Assembly: GCF_003626575.1 (NCBI RefSeq)
Contig: NZ_RBDY01000017.1
Span: 1-64,000, forward strand
Source: Streptomyces radicis
GTDB taxonomy: Bacteria > Actinomycetota > Actinomycetes > Streptomycetales > Streptomycetaceae
Length of the DNA stretch: 64,000 nt
Reading direction: 5' to 3'
Below, in pieces: positions 7,778-17,465 of this stretch. Below the pieces are notes generated by a model that was not told the origin of the DNA, did not search any database, and saw nothing but the letters and a program-made list of their open reading frames with translations. The stretch's first letter is position 1. Every line of letters starts with the position of its first letter. The position numbers and the translations under genes are program-made.

Positions 7778-8359
7778 GTGAACAAGGCGCAACTCGTAGA
7801 AGCGATTGCCGACAAGGTCGGCGGCCGTCAGCAGGCGGCGGACGCCGTCGATATCGTGCTCGACGCCATCATCCGCGCGGTGGTCGCGGGGGAGCGGGTC
7901 TCGGTGACCGGCTTCGGCTCGTTCGAGAAGGTGGACCGGCCGGCTCGCTACGCGCGGAACCCCCAGACCGGCGAGCGGGTGCGGGTCAGGAAGACCTCCG
8001 TGCCCCGCTTCCGCGCCGGTCAGGGCTTCAAGGACCTGGTCGCGGGCACCAAGAAGCTGCCGAAGAACGACGTGGCGGTGAAGAAGGCCCCCAAGGGCAG
8101 CCTTTCGGGCGGCACGACCACCAAGAAGGCCACCACCAAGAAGGCGGCGGCGAAGAAGACGACCGCCAAGAAGGCCACGGCGAAGAAGGCGACCGCGAAG
8201 AAGGCGCCGGCGAAGAAGGCCACGGCCAAGAAGTCGTCGGCCAAGAAGGCCACCGCGAAGAAGGCCCCGGCCAAGAAGGCCACCGCCAAGAAGGCCCCTG
8301 CCAAGCGGGCGCCGTCCCGCACGACCACCGCCAAGAAGGCCACGTCTCGCCGCAGGTGA
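7778..8359 (+). CDS. hupS: HU-family nucleoid protein with lysine-rich tail (HupS)
   Basis: This 193-aa protein joins a normal HU domain (residues 1 to about 92: NKAQLVEAIADKVGG, VTGFGSFEKVDRPARYARNP) to a tail of roughly 90 residues. The tail is made of AKKAT/AKKAP-type repeats resembling eukaryotic histone H1. In Streptomyces this two-domain HU is known to compact DNA in spores. The tail coding DNA is a degenerate 15-base repeat, so its length is likely variable between strains. The gene has its own promoter and is followed by a terminator at 8372-8405. Confidence 0.95.
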   Translation: MNKAQLVEAIADKVGGRQQAADAVDIVLDAIIRAVVAGERVSVTGFGSFEKVDRPARYARNPQTGERVRVRKTSVPRFRAGQGFKDLVAGTKKLPKNDVAVKKAPKGSLSGGTTTKKATTKKAAAKKTTAKKATAKKATAKKAPAKKATAKKSSAKKATAKKAPAKKATAKKAPAKRAPSRTTTAKKATSRRR

Positions 8360-8371
8360 CCAGGTCATCGA

Positions 8372-8405
8372 GCGGGCCGGACTCCTCACCAGGAGCCCGG
8401 CCCGC
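8372..8405 (+). terminator. Terminator after hupS
   Basis: GCGGGCCGG plus CTCCT (8372-8386) pairs with AGGAG plus CCGGCCCGC (8391-8405) around a CACC loop, with a single A-C mismatch. The stem is about 14 bp. Confidence 0.75.
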
Positions 8406-8457
8406 GGTCGTTCCCGCTCCCGTCCCGCCGTTGCCCGTCGGCCGCTAGGCTCGCCGC

Positions 8458-8661
8458 ATGCAGGCCACCGCGTTCACCTTCGACCCCCGCACCCGCTCCG
8501 GCAGCGTTCTGCTGGACGACGGAACTCCCCTGGACTTCGGCGCGGGCGCGTTCGACGCCGGCGGCCTGCGGCTGCTGCGCCCAGGCCAGCGCGTCCGCAT
8601 CGAGGTCGCCGGCGACGGCGACTCCCGCCGCGTCACCTTCCTGACGCTGCAAACGCTGTGA
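8458..8661 (+). CDS. Small conserved hypothetical protein
   Basis: This 67-aa protein (MQATAFTFDPRTRSGSVLLD at its start) has alternating short strands and the segment RPGQRVRIEVAGDG. It looks like a small OB-fold or cold-shock-like barrel, although the RNP motifs of true Csp proteins are missing. TAGGCT at 8446-8451 sits six bases before ATG 8458, indicating a leaderless mRNA. Its 3' end overlaps convergent cofC by 29 bases. The function is unknown. Confidence 0.78.
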   Translation: MQATAFTFDPRTRSGSVLLDDGTPLDFGAGAFDAGGLRLLRPGQRVRIEVAGDGDSRRVTFLTLQTL

Positions 8662-9289
8662 GCGGCCTGGCGCTCACGGCCGTTCGCGGCCCCACCCCGA
8701 GCGCCAGCGCCTCCCGCAGATCGTCCCCCGTGTCCACGTCGCGCCGCACGCTGTCCACGTCGCGCGGCGTCAGCTCCACCGCCCCCGAGGCGAGATGCCG
8801 CGCGCGCGAGGCCCCGCCGAACGCCGGGGCGAGCGCGGTCCCCGGCGCCGCGGCGAGCAGCGTGGTCCCCACGCCCGCCGCGTCCGCGAGGAACGAACGC
8901 GCGTGCCCGTCCGCATCCCCCAGCACCCGGGCGAGTTCGGCGGGGCGCAGCGCGGGCAGGTCGGCGTTGAGCGCCGCCACCGCGGCGCGGGGGACGCGCC
9001 CCCGCACCGCCTCGGCCCCGTGTGCGAGCGCGGCGTTCAGGCCCTGCCCCGGGGAGTCGGGCACGATCCGCGCGCCCAGCAGCGCCAGTCGGTCCGCGGC
9101 GAGCGCGTCATCGGTCACCACGACCACCTCGCGCACCGCCGCGCACGCGAGCGCCGCTGCCACGGTGTCCTCGGCGAAGGCCAGCGCGAGAGAGGGCCGC
9201 AGGGCGTCCCCCGCCACCGCGGCGAGGCGGCTCTTGGCGCGCCCCAGCGGCTTCACGGGCACGATCAGCGACCATCCGGAGTCACGCAT
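8633..9289 (-). CDS. cofC: 2-phospho-L-lactate guanylyltransferase (coenzyme F420 synthesis)
   Basis: This 218-aa protein is a nucleotidyltransferase of the CofC/FbiD family, which makes the activated lactyl or phosphoenolpyruvyl intermediate of coenzyme F420. The nucleotide-binding start VPVKPLGRAKSRLA and the metal-site ALNADLPALRP fit the family. GAGAAT lies six bases before its ATG on the minus strand, suggesting a leaderless message. It stands alone and converges on the 67-aa ORF; cofD/cofE partners are not in the window. Confidence 0.9.
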   Translation of the reverse strand: MRDSGWSLIVPVKPLGRAKSRLAAVAGDALRPSLALAFAEDTVAAALACAAVREVVVVTDDALAADRLALLGARIVPDSPGQGLNAALAHGAEAVRGRVPRAAVAALNADLPALRPAELARVLGDADGHARSFLADAAGVGTTLLAAAPGTALAPAFGGASRARHLASGAVELTPRDVDSVRRDVDTGDDLREALALGVGPRTAVSARPLTAFAASGR

Positions 9290-9515
9290 CGGGCCATTCT
9301 CCCGTCCTCGCTCGTCGGTTCCGCCGCGGCCGCGCGGCCGATCCGCACGCCATCTCCGGCCGTCCGGTGCCGCCGCGGACGCCGCGCATTAGGGTGCAAA
9401 GGGACCACGCAGGCGGCGAGACCCTCCGCTGGACAGCCCCGCGCCCCACGGCAACACTTGTGCGGCTGTCGGCAGCACAGGGCGCCGGAGCAGTGCAAGA
9501 GGAGATGGTGTCCGA

Positions 9516-10280
9516 GTGGCTCGCCGCAGAATCGGCTTCTGGTACCGATTGGCCGCAATTCTGGTAAAACCGCCGCTGCTGGTGTTCTTCCGGCGAGACT
9601 GGCGGGGAATGGGGCATATTCCCGCCGAGGGGGGATTCATCACCGCGGTGAATCACAACTCGTATCTCGACCCGCTGTCGTACGCGCACTTCCAGTACAA
9701 CACCGGACGCGTCCCGAGATTCCTCGCCAAGGTCAGCCTGTTCAACGACGGGGCCGTGGGCCGCTTCATGCGCGGGACCGGCCAGATCCCCGTCTACCGC
9801 AACACCACCGACGCCGCCGACGCCTTCCGCGCCGCCGTGGACGCCGTGCACCGCGGCGAGTGTGTGGCGTTCTACCCCGAGGGCACCCTCACCCGCGACC
9901 CCGAGCTGTGGCCCATGGAGGGCAAGACCGGCGCCGCCAGGGTGGCGCTTCTCACGCGCGCCCCGGTGATCCCGGTGGCCCAGTGGGGCGCGCACGAGGC
10001 GATGCCGCCCTACGCCCGCCGGAAGAGGATCAGGCTGCTGCCCCGCAAGACGCTGACCGTGGTCGCCGGACCGCCCGTCGACCTCGGTGAGTTCTACGAC
10101 AGGGAGCCCACCCCCGAGCTCCTGCGCGACGTCACGGTGGTGATCATGGACGCCATCACCGAGCTGCTGGCCGAGGTGCGGCGCGAACGCCCGCCGCTGG
10201 AGCGCTATGTTCACCGGAGCGCGTCGCCCGAGCGGCGCGGACAGGAAAGCAGCGCGCCCGAGGAGGAGAGAGCGGAGTGA
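9516..10280 (+). CDS. 1-acyl-glycerol-3-phosphate acyltransferase (PlsC family)
   Basis: This 254-aa membrane-associated acyltransferase probably acylates lysophosphatidic acid. The HX4D catalytic motif (NHNSYLD) lies near residue 44, the FYPEGTLTRD glycerol-phosphate motif near residue 125, and a hydrophobic N-terminal helix with VKPPLLVFF precedes them. The GTG start at 9516 follows GGAG at 9501-9504, a rather long spacing. The stop overlaps gpsA by four bases, linking it to the enzyme that supplies glycerol-3-phosphate. Confidence 0.92.
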   Translation: MARRRIGFWYRLAAILVKPPLLVFFRRDWRGMGHIPAEGGFITAVNHNSYLDPLSYAHFQYNTGRVPRFLAKVSLFNDGAVGRFMRGTGQIPVYRNTTDAADAFRAAVDAVHRGECVAFYPEGTLTRDPELWPMEGKTGAARVALLTRAPVIPVAQWGAHEAMPPYARRKRIRLLPRKTLTVVAGPPVDLGEFYDREPTPELLRDVTVVIMDAITELLAEVRRERPPLERYVHRSASPERRGQESSAPEEERAE

Positions 10281-11278
10281 CACGTGTCGCCGTCTACGGA
10301 ACCGGCTCATGGGGGACCACCTTCGCCATGGTCCTCGCCGACGCAGGCTGCGATGTGATGCTCTGGGCCCGGCGCCCCGGGATCGCCGAGGCCGTCAACA
10401 CCACGCACGTCAACCCCGACTACCTGCCCGGTGTCACGCTCCCGCCCGCCGTCCGGGCGACCACCGACCCCGCCGAGGCGGCGCGCGGCGCGGAGTTCAC
10501 CGTGCTCGCGGTGCCCTCCCAGACGCTGCGCGACAATCTGGGCGGCTGGGTACCGCTGCTGCCGGACGACACCGTGCTTGTCTCCCTGATGAAGGGCATC
10601 GAGCTGGGCACGGCCAAGCGCATGAGCGAGGTCATCGAGGAGGTCGCGGGCGTCGGCCCCGACCGCGTCGCGGTCCTCTCTGGACCCAACCTCGCCCCCG
10701 AGGTCGCCGAACGCCAGCCCGCCGCCTCCGTGGTGGCGTGCGCCGACGAGTCGGTGGCCCAGCGGCTCCAGGCGGCCTGCCACACCGCGTACTTCCGCCC
10801 GTACACCAACACCGACGTGGTGGGCTGCGAGCTCGGCGGCGCCGTGAAGAACGTCATCGCGCTCGCCGTCGGCATCGCCGACGGCATGGGGCTCGGCGAC
10901 AACACCAAGGCGTCGCTCATCACCCGCGGCCTGGCCGAGACCACCCGCCTCGGGCTCGCGATGGGCGCCGACGCGCAGACGTTCGCGGGCCTGGCAGGGA
11001 TGGGCGACCTGGTCGCCACGTGCAGCTCCCCGCTGTCCCGCAACAACACGTTCGGCACCAACCTCGGCCGCGGCATGACCCTCGAGGAGACCATCGCGGT
11101 CACGCGCCAGACCGCCGAGGGCGTCAAGTCCTGCCGCTCCGTGCTCGATCTGGCGCGCCGTCACGACGTCGACATGCCGCTGACGGAGACCGTGGTCGGC
11201 ATCGTGCACGGCGGACTGCCGCCCCGCGTGGCGGTCAAGGAACTGATGGCGCGAACCGCCAAGGCGGAGCACCGCTGA
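10277..11278 (+). CDS. gpsA: Glycerol-3-phosphate dehydrogenase [NAD(P)+]
   Basis: This 333-aa protein reduces dihydroxyacetone phosphate to sn-glycerol-3-phosphate for phospholipid synthesis. It has the N-terminal Rossmann motif VYGTGSWGTTFAMVLA, the segment LSGPNLAPEVAE, the catalytic lysine segment ELGGAVKNVIALAVGIADG, and GLAGMGDLVATC with the arginine-containing helix after it. It overlaps the upstream acyltransferase by GTGA and is followed closely by ddl, a common Streptomyces arrangement. Confidence 0.97.
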   Translation: MTRVAVYGTGSWGTTFAMVLADAGCDVMLWARRPGIAEAVNTTHVNPDYLPGVTLPPAVRATTDPAEAARGAEFTVLAVPSQTLRDNLGGWVPLLPDDTVLVSLMKGIELGTAKRMSEVIEEVAGVGPDRVAVLSGPNLAPEVAERQPAASVVACADESVAQRLQAACHTAYFRPYTNTDVVGCELGGAVKNVIALAVGIADGMGLGDNTKASLITRGLAETTRLGLAMGADAQTFAGLAGMGDLVATCSSPLSRNNTFGTNLGRGMTLEETIAVTRQTAEGVKSCRSVLDLARRHDVDMPLTETVVGIVHGGLPPRVAVKELMARTAKAEHR

Positions 11279-11312
11279 CTGCGGCCACTACGTTAGGTAG
11301 CCTCAGGGGGTT

Positions 11313-12455
<1,143 letters not shown>

Positions 12456-12483
12456 CCCGTCTGCCCCGGCCCCCCGTCGGTCG

Positions 12484-13032
12484 CTATCCGCCGTGCCCGG
12501 CGTGCGGGTCGCCGCCGTCGGCGTCCCCCGCGTCCTCCGCGTACAGCGGATCAGGCGGTATGTGCGCGTCGATCGCGGCGGCGACGTCGAGCAGGGGGTT
12601 GACCTCGGGCGCGTACGCGTCGGGGACGGTCATCTCGACGAACACCGTGCGCTCCGTCGTCGTGAACCGCACCCCGCCGTCCTGCCGCTCCAGCAGCCAG
12701 GAGACCTCGTTGACGCCGACGATCTCGGCGCTCACCGGGTCGTAGGCGTCGCTGCCGGGAGTCAGAGGACCGGGGCTCTCGACGCCGCAGCGCAGCACGA
12801 TGGCCGGATCGCCCCACACCATGGCGAACGGGGTGGACTCGGGCAGCTCCCCGCGCTCCGCGCCGTCCACCCGCTCCGGGAGGTCGGCGCTCAGCTCCCG
12901 GCACGCCTCCGCGGCGTCCCCGGTCGGCGCGGGCACCGCGACATCCGGCGCGTCCGCGCCCGCGGAGGCGCAGGCGGCCAGGGCGAGCAGGGCGGAGGCG
13001 GCGGGCAGGGCTCGGCGTACGGTGGGGGCCAC
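12484..13032 (-). CDS. DUF3515 family lipoprotein
   Basis: This 182-aa exported protein has a basic N-terminus, a short hydrophobic stretch and the lipobox ALAAC with the lipid cysteine at residue 21, so it is membrane-anchored outside the cell. The mature part contains CRELSADLP and VMWGDPAIVLRCGV, typical of the actinobacterial DUF3515 family. Its role is unknown, although the family often lies near ddl and thiL. TATGCT lies six bases before the GTG start, consistent with a leaderless mRNA. Confidence 0.88.
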   Translation of the reverse strand: MAPTVRRALPAASALLALAACASAGADAPDVAVPAPTGDAAEACRELSADLPERVDGAERGELPESTPFAMVWGDPAIVLRCGVESPGPLTPGSDAYDPVSAEIVGVNEVSWLLERQDGGVRFTTTERTVFVEMTVPDAYAPEVNPLLDVAAAIDAHIPPDPLYAEDAGDADGGDPHAGHGG

Positions 13033-13051
13033 CCGGCGAGCATACGAGGTG

Positions 13052-13285
13052 TCACAGATGGACGACCGGGCAGGTCAGGGTGCGGGTGATCCCCGCCACG
13101 CGCTGCACCTCGGCGACCACGAGGCGGCCGAGCTCGTCCACGGTCCCCGCCTCGGCGCGCACGATCACGTCGTAGGGGCCCGTGACATCCTCGGCGGTGA
13201 GGACGCCGGGGATCTTCGAGATGACATCGGCCACAGTGGACGCCTTGCCCACCTCGGTCTGGATCAGGATGTACGCCTGTACCAC
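13052..13285 (-). CDS. Stand-alone Lrp/AsnC ligand-binding (RAM) domain protein
   Basis: This 77-aa protein consists only of the effector/oligomerisation domain of Lrp/AsnC regulators (QAYILIQTEVGKASTVADVI, GPYDVIVRAEAGTVDELG) and has no DNA-binding HTH. Such RAM-domain proteins form octamers that bind amino acids and may modulate true Lrp proteins. I chose GTG 13285 because GGAGG lies four bases upstream of it; the frame extends further but the residues do not fit the family. It is divergent from thiL. Confidence 0.9.
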   Translation of the reverse strand: MVQAYILIQTEVGKASTVADVISKIPGVLTAEDVTGPYDVIVRAEAGTVDELGRLVVAEVQRVAGITRTLTCPVVHL

Positions 13286-13419
13286 GGGTCCTCCGGAGCG
13301 GCTACGAGGAGCGGGGGCGCTACCGTAGCGCGTCACGACCTGCACCGGGGAGACGTCGGGCCACTGCTGGACACGGCGGGTCCGCCGGGGAGCCGGTGAA
13401 CGAACACGAGGAGAGCGCA

Positions 13420-14394
13420 GTGAAGGGCAGCGTGGGGGAGCTCGGGGAGTTCGGGCTGATCCGGGAGTTGACCGCCCGGATCACCGGCACACCCGCGGTG
13501 CGGCTCGGCCCGGGGGACGACGCTGCGGTGATCGCGGCCCCCGACCGCCGGGTGGTCGCGAGCACCGACATCCTGCTCGAGGGACGGCACTTCCGCCGCG
13601 ACTGGTCCACGGCCTACGACGTCGGCCGCAAGGCCGCCGCCCAGAACCTCGCCGACGTCGCGGCCATGGGCGCCGTTCCGACCGCCGTGCTCGTCGGCCT
13701 GGTCGTCCCCGCCGAGCTGCCCGCCACCTGGCCCCTCGAGCTGATGGACGGCATCCGCGACGAGTGCCGGGTCGCGGGCGCGGGCGTGGCAGGGGGCGAC
13801 GTGGTGCGCGGCGACCTCATCACCGTCTCCATCACGGCGCTCGGCGACCTCGGCGGCCGCGACGCGGTGACCAGGAGCGGCGCCCGCCCCGGCGACACCG
13901 TCGCGGTCACCGGCTGGCTCGGCTGGTCGGCCGCGGGGCACGCGGTCCTCTCGCGCGGCTTCCGCTCCCCCCGCGCGTTCGTCGAGGCGCACCGCCGCCC
14001 CGAACCCCCGTATGTCGCGGGCCCGGCCGCCGCCGCGCTCGGCGCCACCGCCATGACCGACGTGAGCGACGGACTGGTCGCCGACCTGGGCCACATCGCC
14101 GACGCGAGCAACGTCCGCATCGACATCGCGTCCGCCGCGCTCGACGTCCCGGCCCAGATGTCCGACATCGGGCAGGCCGTCGGCGTCGACCCGCTGCACT
14201 GGGTGCTGACCGGGGGAGAGGACCACGCGCTGGTCGCGACGTTCCACCCGGAGACCAAGCTGCCCGCCCGCTGGCGCGTCATCGGCGAGGTCCTCCCGGC
14301 CCGCGGGCGCACCACCCCGCCGGTCACCGTGGACGGCGCCGCGTGGGACAAGGCCGGTGGCTGGGACCACTTCGGCGGCCCGCACGGGCACTGA
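13420..14394 (+). CDS. thiL: Thiamine-monophosphate kinase
   Basis: This 324-aa AIR-synthase-fold kinase phosphorylates thiamine phosphate to the active cofactor TPP. The motifs RLGPGDDAAVIAAPDRRVV, STDILLEGRHF, GGDVVRGD and MTDVSDGLVADLGHIA are all in order. GTG 13420 has GGAG six bases upstream and gives MKGSVGELGEFGLIREL, the usual start. GTG 13396 would add eight residues. It is followed 43 bp later by thiD, so two thiamine enzymes are neighbours. A short direct repeat (GCACGGGCACYGAACGCCG) spans its stop codon. Confidence 0.95.
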   Translation: MKGSVGELGEFGLIRELTARITGTPAVRLGPGDDAAVIAAPDRRVVASTDILLEGRHFRRDWSTAYDVGRKAAAQNLADVAAMGAVPTAVLVGLVVPAELPATWPLELMDGIRDECRVAGAGVAGGDVVRGDLITVSITALGDLGGRDAVTRSGARPGDTVAVTGWLGWSAAGHAVLSRGFRSPRAFVEAHRRPEPPYVAGPAAAALGATAMTDVSDGLVADLGHIADASNVRIDIASAALDVPAQMSDIGQAVGVDPLHWVLTGGEDHALVATFHPETKLPARWRVIGEVLPARGRTTPPVTVDGAAWDKAGGWDHFGGPHGH

Positions 14395-14437
14395 ACGCCG
14401 CACGGGCACCGAACGCCGCCGCTGTACCGTCGTGCCC

Positions 14438-15232
14438 ATGCAGGCACCTCCACGCGTGCTCACCGTCGCGGGCTCCGACTCGGGCGGCGGGGCGGGCATC
14501 CAGGCCGATCTCAAGACCATGCTGGCGCTCGGCACCCACGGCATGAGCGTCGTGACCGCCGTCACCGCGCAGAACTCCCTCGGCGTGCAGGGCGCGTGGG
14601 AGCTGCCGACCGACGCGGTCGTCGCGCAGTACCGCAGCGTCGTGGACGACATCGGCGTGCAGGCGGTCAAGACGGGCATGCTCGCGTCCGCCGCGCTGGC
14701 CGGAACGGTCGCCGACCTGCTGGCCAGCACCGCGGCGCCCGTGGTGGTCGACCCGGTCGGAGTCTCCAAGCACGGCGACCCGCTGCTCGCCCCCGACGCG
14801 CTCGACGTGGTGCGCGCCCGGCTGCTCCCCGCCGCCACCGTCGTCACGCCCAACCTCCCCGAGACCGCCCAGCTCACCGGCGTCGCCGTGGAGTCGGAGG
14901 CCGACCTGCCGCGCGCCGCCGACGCGCTGCTCGCGTACGGCCCGCGCTGGGTCCTGGTCAAGGGCGGCCATCTCCGGGGCGACGCCGTCGACCTGCTCAC
15001 CGACGGCACCGAACGGCACTGGCTGCGCGCCCCGCGCCACCCCAACCGCCATACGCACGGCACCGGCTGCACGCTCGCCTCGGCGATCGCCAGCCGCCTG
15101 GCCATCGGCGACACCGTGCCCGACGCGGTGGCGGCGGCCAAGGAGTACGTCACCGCCGCGATCGCCGCGGGCTTTCCGCTGGGCAAGGGCATAGGCCCGG
15201 TCGACCACGGCCACCGCACGCGCACGGCGTGA
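14438..15232 (+). CDS. thiD: Hydroxymethylpyrimidine/phosphomethylpyrimidine kinase
   Basis: This 264-aa ribokinase-fold enzyme phosphorylates HMP and HMP-phosphate for thiamine synthesis. It has VAGSDSGGGAGIQADLKTM at the N-terminus, VVVDPVGVSKHG, VKGGHLRGDAVDLL and the anion-hole/catalytic segment HTHGTGCTLASAIAS. TACCGT at 14425-14430 lies seven bases before ATG 14438 with no ribosome-binding site, so it seems to be transcribed as a leaderless mRNA separately from thiL. The 3' end runs into a small tandem repeat of ACGGCGTGAACGAC. Confidence 0.95.
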   Translation: MQAPPRVLTVAGSDSGGGAGIQADLKTMLALGTHGMSVVTAVTAQNSLGVQGAWELPTDAVVAQYRSVVDDIGVQAVKTGMLASAALAGTVADLLASTAAPVVVDPVGVSKHGDPLLAPDALDVVRARLLPAATVVTPNLPETAQLTGVAVESEADLPRAADALLAYGPRWVLVKGGHLRGDAVDLLTDGTERHWLRAPRHPNRHTHGTGCTLASAIASRLAIGDTVPDAVAAAKEYVTAAIAAGFPLGKGIGPVDHGHRTRTA

Positions 15233-15294
15233 ACGACCACGGCGTGAACGACCCACGACATGAACGACAGGGCGCGCGGGCGCACATGCAGAAA

Positions 15295-15321
15295 GCCGGC
15301 CCACCGAGAGGGTGGACCGGC
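15295..15321. terminator. Bidirectional terminator between thiD and rpmB
   Basis: GCCGGCCCACC and GGTGGACCGGC pair at 10 of 11 positions around a GAGAG loop. The genes on both sides converge on it. Confidence 0.75.
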
Positions 15322-15347
15322 CGGAGCAGCCGAGGGGCGGGCGCGCC

Positions 15348-15533
15348 CTAGCGCGCGACCTTGCCCGCCTTGATGCACGAGGTGCAGACGTTCAAGCGCT
15401 TCGGCGTCCCGTTCACCACGGCACGCACCCGCTGGATGTTGGGGTTCCAACGGCGGGGGGTGCGGCGGTGCGAGTGGGAGATACGGTTGCCGAAGCCCGG
15501 TCCCTTGCCGCAGACATCGCAGTTGGCAGCCAC
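15348..15533 (-). CDS. rpmB: 50S ribosomal protein L28 (zinc-binding form)
   Basis: This 61-aa ribosomal protein has two CxxC pairs (CDVC near the start, CTSC near the end) and the L28 core NRISHSHRRTPRRWNPNIQ. The four cysteines mark the zinc-containing C+ paralogue. Many streptomycetes carry a second, cysteine-free L28 under Zur control elsewhere. It is transcribed away from the DAK2 gene. Confidence 0.97.
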   Translation of the reverse strand: MAANCDVCGKGPGFGNRISHSHRRTPRRWNPNIQRVRAVVNGTPKRLNVCTSCIKAGKVAR

Positions 15534-15789
15534 GGGTCACTCCAAAGACGGGTCGCCCCGCACTGGATGGGGACGACGGATTCGTTACGTCGAGGTCCCC
15601 GAGGACGTGGTGCCGGTCACAGGGGCCGGTCACTGGGCCTCGGGGCGAGCGCCGGGCGCGTCGAGCGACGACACCAGGCAACCGGGGCAGCATACCCCGC
15701 CCCTTCCCGCCCGGGGAAATCGCTCCCCCCGTGCGATGAGGGCATAAGCTGCGAGGCGCCGCCACCACCCGCGCCCCGGAGGTCCGCCC

Positions 15790-17409
15790 GTGCCGCAGCC
15801 GCTCGACGCCGCAGCGGTCCGGCGCTGGTGCCGGATCGCCCTGGACGTCCTGGGCAGCGCCCGCGAGGACATCGACGCCATCAACGTCTACCCCGTGGCC
15901 GACGGCGACACCGGCACCAACCTCTACCTCACCGTCGAGTCCGCCGCCCAGGCCGTCGAGGCCGCGGACACCGCGCGGCCCACCCTGGCCCAGGCGGTGC
16001 GCGCCATGGCCCATGGCGCCCTCATCGGCGCCCGCGGCAACTCCGGCACGATCCTCGCCCAACTCCTGCGCGGCATGGCCGAGGTGCTGGCCGCCGAGCC
16101 CGAGCCCGCGGGGCCCGAGGCCCTGCGCCGCGCCCTGCGCCGCGCCGCGCGCTCCGCCCACGACGCCGTCGCCCACCCCGTCGACGGCACCATGCTCACC
16201 GTCGCGACCGCGGCGGCCGACGCGGCGGAACGGGCCGGGGACCGCGTCGACGAGGTGCTCGCCGGCGCGTGCGCGGGCGCGAGGGCCGCGCTGGCCGCGA
16301 CCCCGGGCCAGCTGCCGGTGCTCGCGGAGGCCGGGGTGGTGGACGCGGGCGGCAGCGGACTCGTCGCCGTCCTCGACGCGCTGGACGCGGCCGTCTCGGG
16401 CCGCGCGCCCGACGCCTCCATACGCGACCGGCTGGCGCGCTCCCCCGCGGAGGGCGGCGCGGGCGAACGGCACCCCGCCGCCGTCTGCCCGGCGCCCGCC
16501 GCCACCGAGCCGCGGGGGTTCGAGGTCATCTACCTGCTCGACGCGGACGACGACGCCGTGGCCGCGCTGCGGCGGCGGCTCGACGCGTTGGGCGACTCCC
16601 TCGTCGTGGTCGGCGGCGAGGGGCTGTGGCACATCCACATCCACACCGCGCAGCCCGGCGCCGCCGTCGAGGCGGGCATCGAGGCCGGACGGCCGCACCG
16701 GATCGGCATCAGCGCGCTGGCCACGGCCGTCGCGCCGAGGCCGCCGCGCGGCCCCCGCGCCGTCGTCGCGGTGCTGCCGGGCGACGGCCTCGCCGGGCTC
16801 TGCGCCGACGCGGGCGCCACCGCGCTCACCGTCAGGGCCGACGAGCCCCCCGGCGCGGGCGAGCTCGCCGGGGCGATCCTCGGCACCGGCGCCGGCGAGG
16901 TCGTCCTGCTGCCCAACGACCACGCGCTGTGGCACGCGGCCGCCGCCGCCGCGGAACGGGCCCGCTCCGACGGGACGCGCGTCGCCGTCGTGCCCACCCG
17001 CTCGCCCATGCAGGGCATCGCGGCGCTCGCCGTGCACGCGCCCGAGCGCCGTTTCGACGAGGACGTCGTGGCCATGACGGCCGCCGCGGGCGCGACGCGG
17101 TTCGGCGAGCTCGCCGTCGCCGAACGGCAGTCCTGGACCACCGCGGGCATCTGCCAGGCCGGGGACGTCCTCGGCCTGATCGACGGCGACGTCGCCGTCA
17201 TCGGCGAGGACCTCGGCGACGTGGCGGGCCAGGTGCTGGAGCGGATGCTGGCCGCGGGCGGCGAGCTGGTCACCCTCGTCCTGGGCGCCGAGGCGCCGCA
17301 CGGCCTCGCCGCCGCCCTCGAGGACCGGGTCCGCGGCGCGCACTACGGCGTGGACACCGTGGTCTACGAGGGCCGCCAGGGCGCCCCCCTGCTGATCGGC
17401 GTCGAGTAG
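15790..17409 (+). CDS. DAK2 domain protein (DhaL/FakA-like kinase subunit)
   Basis: This 539-aa protein has an N-terminal DhaL/DAK2 ATP-binding domain: NVYPVADGDTGTNLYLT supplies the Asp residues that hold magnesium, and GARGNSGTILAQLLRGM the phosphate loop. A C-terminal region of the DegV-linked FakA type follows (GFEVIYLLDADDDAVAALRR, HIHIHTAQPG). The closest characterised relatives phosphorylate fatty acids with a FakB carrier, and such a role is plausible. The GTG at 15790 follows GGAGG at a good distance. It precedes recG by 56 bp, a conserved actinobacterial pairing. Confidence 0.9.
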   Translation: MPQPLDAAAVRRWCRIALDVLGSAREDIDAINVYPVADGDTGTNLYLTVESAAQAVEAADTARPTLAQAVRAMAHGALIGARGNSGTILAQLLRGMAEVLAAEPEPAGPEALRRALRRAARSAHDAVAHPVDGTMLTVATAAADAAERAGDRVDEVLAGACAGARAALAATPGQLPVLAEAGVVDAGGSGLVAVLDALDAAVSGRAPDASIRDRLARSPAEGGAGERHPAAVCPAPAATEPRGFEVIYLLDADDDAVAALRRRLDALGDSLVVVGGEGLWHIHIHTAQPGAAVEAGIEAGRPHRIGISALATAVAPRPPRGPRAVVAVLPGDGLAGLCADAGATALTVRADEPPGAGELAGAILGTGAGEVVLLPNDHALWHAAAAAAERARSDGTRVAVVPTRSPMQGIAALAVHAPERRFDEDVVAMTAAAGATRFGELAVAERQSWTTAGICQAGDVLGLIDGDVAVIGEDLGDVAGQVLERMLAAGGELVTLVLGAEAPHGLAAALEDRVRGAHYGVDTVVYEGRQGAPLLIGVE

Positions 17410-17465
17410 CCGGACCGCGCGGGGGAACGCCGCGGCTGTCGGCGGCATGGTGTGCAATGGGCCAC

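Noticed and set aside
8100..8350. Array-like repeats in the hupS 3' end suggesting a CRISPR or VNTR.
   Set aside because: The units code in frame for AKKAT/AKKAP lysine repeats of the HU tail and have no spacers.
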